The notes under the pieces: model-generated
The model's input: the letters and a program-made list of their open reading frames with translations, nothing else
The model's database searches: none
What the model was told of the DNA's origin: nothing
Shown: piece by piece, positions 52,936 to 58,751 of the stretch
Numbering within the stretch: the first letter of the stretch is position 1
Layout: each line of letters begins with the position of its first letter
Source of the DNA: Oscillospiraceae bacterium
GTDB taxonomy: Bacteria > Bacillota > Clostridia > Oscillospirales > Acutalibacteraceae
Assembly (NCBI GenBank): GCA_015066595.1
Contig: SVNZ01000007.1
Span: forward strand, 1-58,751
Length of the DNA stretch: 58,751 bases
Reading direction: 5' to 3'
Position numbers and translations under genes: made by a program

Positions 52936-55900
52936 ATGAAGTCAAAAATTTTAAATCGTGCGATTGCGTTGCTGCTTAGTTTGATGACTGTCATCAGCAT
53001 TATGTCTATTCCGCTGACAGCCAGCGCAAGATACACGGACGCAGATATAGAAAACAAGATTTCTTACGATAGTCTCAACTGTCGTGAGGACGATTGTGAC
53101 TGTCTGGAGCCAGTAAACAACAACTTCGCTATTGTTTCTCCAAGCAGTTTAGAAAACACATACAATGATTATGTGTACCAAGGTACTTATCAGCAAGTAC
53201 AGAACTATTTGAAAACAAATGGTATGACTGACGGCTTGCCTGTAGTTCCACCTACATGGATCAAAGCAGAAAAATTCATGAGATACACCTCATATAACGA
53301 TAATGACATAGTCGCTACTGTAAATGGTAGAGATGTTACAGCGTATCAGGTAGCTGCAAACGCTATCATGTCAGGTTGTTCTGCTGAATATCTGCCTGTT
53401 TGTATCGCATTTGTCGAAGCACTGGGCGAGGAAGAATATCTCGATTCTTTGCGTTCTGGCGAGAACACACCGATGATGTATGTCAACGGTCCTATCGCTC
53501 GTCAGCTCGGTATCGACAATGCTCAGGGTATGACAACCGAAGAGTGCAACATCGCTATCGCAAGATTCATGGAGCTTGCTCTCATCAACCTTGCAGGTTT
53601 ACAGCGTACAAACTCTTTTGGTAACGTCCAGCCACTTGTTTTCTCTGAAGATGAGCAGACAGCTATCAACATCGGTTGGAATCCTAGCCATGTTGAAAAC
53701 GGCTTTGAACTCAATGACAACGTTATCACAGCTTCATCTTTCTCTATGTGGGGTAACAACGTTACTCCTGCAACAGACCTTCCGGAAGAGATCATGAAGG
53801 TTCTTGCATGGGATATCACCGAGAAAAACCTCGGCGGTCTCGGCGGTAAGAGTGTTGAAGAAAACGCTGACACACACCGTCTTGTTCTCATCACTCCTTC
53901 TGTTGCTACAGCTTTGGCAAAGAAGTACAAGAGCAAGGACGCTCTCGAGACAGCTCTCGTTGAGAACGCTCGTAGACCGCTTTGGATGCGTACATACGCT
54001 TACTACTATTCAAACACAGGTTCTAATCTTATCGGTTCTAAATCATTCTCAGATGTTTACAATGAGCTCAAAGAAGTAGAGTCAGAAGATGCAAAGAAGA
54101 CCGCTTCTCCTTCTTGGATGAACGGTATCACATACTCTGAAATCGACACAGTTGCTACTATGAAAAAGGGTAACACCGATTTTGTTGTTCAGGGTGACGC
54201 AGCTCGTAACAAAACTCAGGTTATGCCTGGTGGCGTTTCTGTTTCTAAGGAAATCCAGCTCGACACAAATTGGGACCAGCTCCTTGCTGATATGATCGTA
54301 AGTATCGTATATCCGTCCCTTGAAGATTGTGAGATCGCTCCTGTTGACCTTACTGTTAATCTTCCAACTGCTGACGGTATTCCTGAAGTTCTTCAGGTTA
54401 CTACTACTACATATACAGTTGCTGCTAATGCTACTTATGCAAAGAGTAAGAACAGAATTTTCTATGATGCTGCAACAAAAACACTTTATTATGGCGATGG
54501 CACTACTGCACATGAAGTTGTCCTTGACACTGAAAAATATGCTGATTTTATTGCACTTGTTGAGGCAATAGGTCGAAATGGTACTATAAGACTCAATAAT
54601 AAAAACACTATCACTGCAGTTAGTGCTAAATTTAAAACCAACGCTAACTTTGCTGACCAGAATATGGTCGATTATACCGATGCTACGTTTAAATCAGCAC
54701 CACTTACTATAGGATATACTTCATCAACAAATACTTCTTCTTTAGATGGCTCATTTATGACACTGTCAGCAGATTTGACTACTTTCACAGCTGACCTTGA
54801 CGGTGACCTTGTTATGGGTGATACAACCGCTGAAGGCTTTGTTAAAGTAAATGGTACAACTGTTACTGTTGACCCTAGTGTTGAAGCAGGTGCTACTTCT
54901 ATCATTGGCGTTGCTAACGATGACGGCACATACAGAACAATGACATTTGTCAACGGTGGCGATGGTACATATACTATCACATATAACTCTGCAAACACTC
55001 TCACACTTACTGCATCTTCTTACTACCTCAAGGGTACTTTCAACGATTGGGGTGCAACAGATGCATTTGCAAAGACAGATAATGACGATATCCTCTCTAT
55101 CATAAAAGAGATCCCTGCTGGTACTTACACATTCAAAGTACACGACGCAGGTACTGATACTTGGTGCGGTAATGCGGGTACATTCACAGATACAGCTAAC
55201 CGCTGGACTATGGATTCAAGTGAAGACTGTACTTTCAAAGCTACAGGCGGCACATACGAATTTAAGTACGAGATTTCTACAAACAAACTGTCCGTTTATT
55301 ATGCACAGTCTGATGCAGCTGCAACACCTACAACAAAGACAGTCTATGTTGGTGTTGTAGAGCATATCAAAGATTTTGTTCCAACACTCCATTATTGGAA
55401 CAACTCTACAGGACTTTCAGGTGACGCAACACTTGTTGCAACAGGCGCAACAGCTAAATACGCATTAGGTTCATCATACTGGTCAAATGTAGCGCAGAAC
55501 TTCAAAATTTATAAGACAGAAGTTCCTGTAGCCGCTAACGGTATGAAGACATACAACAAGTCAGCTGACTCTGCTTGGGCTACTGAAGAAGTTAATCCTG
55601 GTGATGGTCAGATTATTCTCGTGTTCGAGTATAGCAATACTTATCACAACAAGATAGCTACTTATACAGTTGAAGAACCTACAGAAGAACCGACAGAGGC
55701 TCCTACAGAAGCTCCTACAGAGGCTCCTACAGAAGCTCCTACAGAAGCTCCAACAGAGGCTCCTACAGAAGAGCCTACAGAAGCTCCTACTCCTACAACT
55801 GTTTACCTTGTCAACTCAAAAGAGTGGACAACAGTCAACGCATACGCTTGGAACGAAAGCGGTAAAAAACCAGCTCAGTGGCCTGGTCTTGTTATGACTA

Positions 55901-58751
55901 AGACTGGTGAAACTGACGTCAACGGTTACTATGTCTACTCTTTTACATTTGATGATGCATACGAAAACATCATCTTCAACAATGGTAGTTCACAGACAGC
56001 TGACCTCACTCTCGAAGCTGACAAGTACTACGATTTGGGTACAAACAAATGGTACGATACACTCGAAGATGTTCCTGAAAATCTAGAACCAACACACAAG
56101 ACTGTATATGTCGGTGTTGTTGAACACATAACAGACTTCGTTCCAACACTTCACTATTGGAACAATTCTACAGGTCTTGCAGGTGATGCAACACTTACTG
56201 CAACCGGTGAGACAGCTAAATACGCATTAGGTTCATCATACTGGTCAAATGTAGCGCAGAACTTCAAAATTTATAAGACAGAAGTTCCTGTTGAAGCAAA
56301 CGGTATGAAGACATTCAGAAAGTCCAGTAACGACAGATGGGCTGCTGAAGAAATCACTACTACTGATGGTAAGATTATCCTCGTATTCGAGTACGGTGGC
56401 ACATACCACAATGTTTTAGGTTCTTACACACCGGTTGAAGACATCGAACCATCCGGCATATACAAGACTATCTACTTCTTAGATAGCACTTCTAACGGTT
56501 ATGTCACAGACGATGACTCAAATATGTTTGTATATTCAAACGCAAATGACAAAGTCAAGATGACAGAGTCTATTGACAAAAAGTCAGGTAAGACTATGTG
56601 GAGTGCTAAGATAGACGAAGCTGCCACAAGCGTTACATTCTATCGTGCATCATACTTCTACGATGAAGACAACGCTTCCACAACACAGTGGGGCACATGG
56701 TCTGCAGGCAAACCTACAACCTCTATCTACTCAGCTACTGCAAGTGCAACAGGCTCGTGGGTTGCTGACACAACAGCAGCTATACCATCGGGCACCATCG
56801 AAGATTACTGGCACGGCCTTTGGATAGATACAAAGGGTGAAGGTAATACTGCTGATGCTATTAAGTGGTATGAAAAATCCGCAAGTGAACATCACCTGTA
56901 TCTGCCATCTTACGTTGATTTATCAAATGTAAAAGTTTATTCAAGCTTTGATTCATTTACTATCGACGGAACATCATACAATAACGGTGATGCTCTTGAT
57001 CTTACAGTAGGTTCACATAGTTTGACCACCTTAACAGGATCAACAACAAAGAACTGGGGCACTCTCAAGGTTTATCAGACTCAGTCTACAGCAGCAATGC
57101 TTATGATAACTAAAGAAGAGCTCTTTACAGACATCACTGATAACTATGCAGATACTAATGCATGGCCTTCTGGTTCAGGAATCACAGCTGATAACTACAA
57201 CAGCGTTTACAAAGATGCTATCGAAACAAAGGGTAGCTACTACTTCTATGATGAAGATGGCAACCTCGTAAACGATGACCCTGTCCTCAAGAAGATCAAA
57301 GGTAGAGGTAACTCATCGTTCGAAGCTTCTATGAGAATTTACGGTAAGTACGCATACAACTTCAACCTTGATTCTAAGGTTGCGCTTGTGGAAGGCTCAA
57401 CAGCTTCCAAGAAGTGGAGTATGCTCGCTAACAACGTTGACCACTCTATGTTGCGTAATACATTCATCTACTCTCTTGCAGATGACATCGGCATCAAGTA
57501 CGCTCCTGAAACACGTCTTGCTGATGTTTATGACAACGGTAAGTATTTGGGAGCTTTCATAATCTCAGAAAAAGTAGAGTACGGTAAGAACACTTTTATG
57601 TCTGATATGAAGAACCTCGATGACGGTAACGAAGATGCTAACATCGCATACTACAACAACGAAGACATCATGGACGACCTCGAAGGTCACCTTGTACAGG
57701 CTGAGTCTTCAGTGACTGTAAACGGTCAGACATATACATATCAGTACACAAAGTCAGACGACGAAACAAACTGGCCATACAAACAGCCATGTCAAGAACT
57801 CACAGAGGACGAAATCACAGATTACAACTACCTCCTTGAGTTCGAGCTGTTCTCAAGATATAAAGCAGAAGCTTCTTGGTTTGTATCACCACGTACAGGT
57901 CAGGCAGTAGTTGTTAAATATCCTGAGTTTGCAACAAAGGACGAGATGGAATGGATCATCGGTGAGTTTGAAGAAGCAGAATCTGCTATCTACGCTGATA
58001 ATTATGAGGCTATCGACGCAGCAGTTGATGTTGATTCATTCGCTAAGATGTATCTCTTACAAGAACTTTCTATCAACCTCGACGCTGGTGCAACAAGCTT
58101 CTATATCCACAACGATTTAAGCACAGGCAAGCTCGTGTCATCACCTGTATGGGACTATGACTGGGCATTTGGTGCTTATGCTGGTAGCAAGAAATACATC
58201 TACAACGGTTCATCCGTAGTAGAAAGTGATAACATGTCTAATCCAAAGCAGATGTTCGTTAAGGACAAAGCTCTGAAGACAGACAGTAACGATACTACAA
58301 AGAAAAATAACTACAACTTCCAGGCAAAACTCGTTCACAACGAAAAAGTTTGGGAACGTTGCCAGTACTACTGGACTAACTACTTTGTAGACGCTCTCAA
58401 CGATTATGTTATTAACCCGAGTATCACAAACGATACAAAGGGTATCATCATTGACGAGTTGCTCCCATCATTCACATCATCAGTTGATATGAACAACGCT
58501 CGTTGGGGTTCACTCACATTCACAGGTGATGATTGGGGTACAAAGGTAACTTCAGACTACGTCAAAGATTCTTTCGACTTCAAGATCGGCAACACTGGCA
58601 CATCAGGTAGTGCTACAAAGAGCTATGCTAACACAGTTTATTACCTCAACGACTGGCTTGCTGAGCGTTGGAACTATATGAGTAGCTCAACAGGTGGCAA
58701 GCTCTACAACGCAGAGCTTATAGAAACCTACAAGGTAGAAGACGTAGCATT
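52936..58751 (+). CDS. Giant secreted modular protein: DGLPVVPPT domain, starch-binding-like modules and CotH domain (partial)
   Basis: The frame stays open from ATG 52936 to the window end (1938 codons, C-terminus missing). A signal peptide (TASA-R near 31) leads into the domain shared with the upstream gene (TDGLPVVPPT at 98-107, to about 435), but without the UGSC part. Then: a beta-rich region; an X25-like module (YYLKGTFNDWG, about 696); module A1 (about 800-905); a Thr/Pro/Glu linker with TEAP repeats (915-955); a CBM26-like module (about 955-1045); module A2 (about 1053-1168), near-identical to A1; one more beta module; and a CotH kinase domain (about 1400 on) with KIKGRGNSS (1453-1461) and WDYDWAFG (1739-1746). 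CotH proteins in Ruminococcus can carry dockerins; one could lie beyond the window. Confidence 0.85.
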   Translation, partial: MKSKILNRAIALLLSLMTVISIMSIPLTASARYTDADIENKISYDSLNCREDDCDCLEPVNNNFAIVSPSSLENTYNDYVYQGTYQQVQNYLKTNGMTDGLPVVPPTWIKAEKFMRYTSYNDNDIVATVNGRDVTAYQVAANAIMSGCSAEYLPVCIAFVEALGEEEYLDSLRSGENTPMMYVNGPIARQLGIDNAQGMTTEECNIAIARFMELALINLAGLQRTNSFGNVQPLVFSEDEQTAINIGWNPSHVENGFELNDNVITASSFSMWGNNVTPATDLPEEIMKVLAWDITEKNLGGLGGKSVEENADTHRLVLITPSVATALAKKYKSKDALETALVENARRPLWMRTYAYYYSNTGSNLIGSKSFSDVYNELKEVESEDAKKTASPSWMNGITYSEIDTVATMKKGNTDFVVQGDAARNKTQVMPGGVSVSKEIQLDTNWDQLLADMIVSIVYPSLEDCEIAPVDLTVNLPTADGIPEVLQVTTTTYTVAANATYAKSKNRIFYDAATKTLYYGDGTTAHEVVLDTEKYADFIALVEAIGRNGTIRLNNKNTITAVSAKFKTNANFADQNMVDYTDATFKSAPLTIGYTSSTNTSSLDGSFMTLSADLTTFTADLDGDLVMGDTTAEGFVKVNGTTVTVDPSVEAGATSIIGVANDDGTYRTMTFVNGGDGTYTITYNSANTLTLTASSYYLKGTFNDWGATDAFAKTDNDDILSIIKEIPAGTYTFKVHDAGTDTWCGNAGTFTDTANRWTMDSSEDCTFKATGGTYEFKYEISTNKLSVYYAQSDAAATPTTKTVYVGVVEHIKDFVPTLHYWNNSTGLSGDATLVATGATAKYALGSSYWSNVAQNFKIYKTEVPVAANGMKTYNKSADSAWATEEVNPGDGQIILVFEYSNTYHNKIATYTVEEPTEEPTEAPTEAPTEAPTEAPTEAPTEAPTEEPTEAPTPTTVYLVNSKEWTTVNAYAWNESGKKPAQWPGLVMTKTGETDVNGYYVYSFTFDDAYENIIFNNGSSQTADLTLEADKYYDLGTNKWYDTLEDVPENLEPTHKTVYVGVVEHITDFVPTLHYWNNSTGLAGDATLTATGETAKYALGSSYWSNVAQNFKIYKTEVPVEANGMKTFRKSSNDRWAAEEITTTDGKIILVFEYGGTYHNVLGSYTPVEDIEPSGIYKTIYFLDSTSNGYVTDDDSNMFVYSNANDKVKMTESIDKKSGKTMWSAKIDEAATSVTFYRASYFYDEDNASTTQWGTWSAGKPTTSIYSATASATGSWVADTTAAIPSGTIEDYWHGLWIDTKGEGNTADAIKWYEKSASEHHLYLPSYVDLSNVKVYSSFDSFTIDGTSYNNGDALDLTVGSHSLTTLTGSTTKNWGTLKVYQTQSTAAMLMITKEELFTDITDNYADTNAWPSGSGITADNYNSVYKDAIETKGSYYFYDEDGNLVNDDPVLKKIKGRGNSSFEASMRIYGKYAYNFNLDSKVALVEGSTASKKWSMLANNVDHSMLRNTFIYSLADDIGIKYAPETRLADVYDNGKYLGAFIISEKVEYGKNTFMSDMKNLDDGNEDANIAYYNNEDIMDDLEGHLVQAESSVTVNGQTYTYQYTKSDDETNWPYKQPCQELTEDEITDYNYLLEFELFSRYKAEASWFVSPRTGQAVVVKYPEFATKDEMEWIIGEFEEAESAIYADNYEAIDAAVDVDSFAKMYLLQELSINLDAGATSFYIHNDLSTGKLVSSPVWDYDWAFGAYAGSKKYIYNGSSVVESDNMSNPKQMFVKDKALKTDSNDTTKKNNYNFQAKLVHNEKVWERCQYYWTNYFVDALNDYVINPSITNDTKGIIIDELLPSFTSSVDMNNARWGSLTFTGDDWGTKVTSDYVKDSFDFKIGNTGTSGSATKSYANTVYYLNDWLAERWNYMSSSTGGKLYNAELIETYKVEDVA
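55450..56291 (+). repeat. Duplicated module A1/A2 with an 80-bp identical core
   Basis: 55450-55529 and 56212-56291 are identical over 80 bp, 762 bp apart and in frame. They encode the same YALGSSYWSNVAQNFKIYKTEVP stretch; the flanking module parts (VGVVEHI.DFVPTLHYWNNSTG) are also alike but carry several silent and amino-acid changes. This indicates recent duplication or gene conversion inside the gene. Confidence 0.9.
55674..55798 (+). repeat. TEAP-repeat linker coding sequence
   Basis: Twelve-base units (ACAGAAGCTCCT-like) repeat about eight times and encode a Thr/Glu/Ala/Pro linker between two starch-binding-like modules. Such linkers are flexible and often glycosylated. Confidence 0.9.

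Noticed and set aside
55670..55897. 75-aa Leu/Gln-rich frame
   Set aside because: It is another reading frame of the TEAP linker repeats in the giant gene.

Overview
The window looks like a chromosomal segment of a low-GC, Gram-positive, spore-forming anaerobe of the Ruminococcaceae, most plausibly Ruminococcus bromii or a close relative. The reasons are a secreted type I pullulanase carrying a type I dockerin and starch-binding modules (an amylosome-type enzyme), a complete glgA-glgD-glgC-glgB glycogen cluster, a cotJABC spore-coat operon, a ctsR-mcsA-mcsB-clpC stress operon, and secreted proteins with starch-binding modules and a CotH domain. The species is an inference.

1-5755: an AT-rich accessory region next to the 3' end of the tmRNA gene ssrA, which is a classic integration site. 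It holds a 1.3 kb repeat-rich stretch without convincing genes, a tyrosine integrase preceded by exact 13-bp repeats, a 50-aa small protein, and a three-gene unit: a P-loop NTPase fused to an Mrr-type nuclease, a TIR-domain protein with two membrane helices, and a membrane-anchored coiled-coil protein. This unit is the best candidate in the window for an undescribed (antiviral) system.

5756-9544 (minus): tmRNA, smpB, recR, ybaB, dnaX and the SRP RNA, a standard housekeeping block. 9762-15852 (minus): glycogen synthesis genes; the branching enzyme has a Lys/Ala-rich histone-like tail. 16506-23266: RNase Y, a radical-SAM protein, a three-gene ABC-2 exporter and an unrecognised protein with sugar-kinase-like motifs in an unusual order. 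23506-31255: dockerin pullulanase, cotJABC, a DUF1846 protein and a drug/metabolite transporter. 31395-34849: GAPDH and a polar amino-acid ABC importer. 35045-39496: the CtsR stress operon with two overlapping CtsR boxes. 39803-46991: a MerR regulator, ireB, T-box-controlled pheST, NAD(P)H-hydrate dehydratase and small envelope proteins.

46993-58751: secreted and surface proteins: a propeller/InlB/BspA-type protein, an autoregulated TetR gene with a membrane protein, a secreted protein with a UGSC-like thiol motif, and a partial protein of at least 1938 residues. That last one joins the same uncharacterised DGLPVVPPT domain to starch-binding-like modules and a CotH kinase domain, and runs off the window.

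Taken together, the core genes describe a starch specialist. It degrades starch outside the cell through cohesin/dockerin-attached enzymes, stores glucose as glycogen, and runs glycolysis at high expression.
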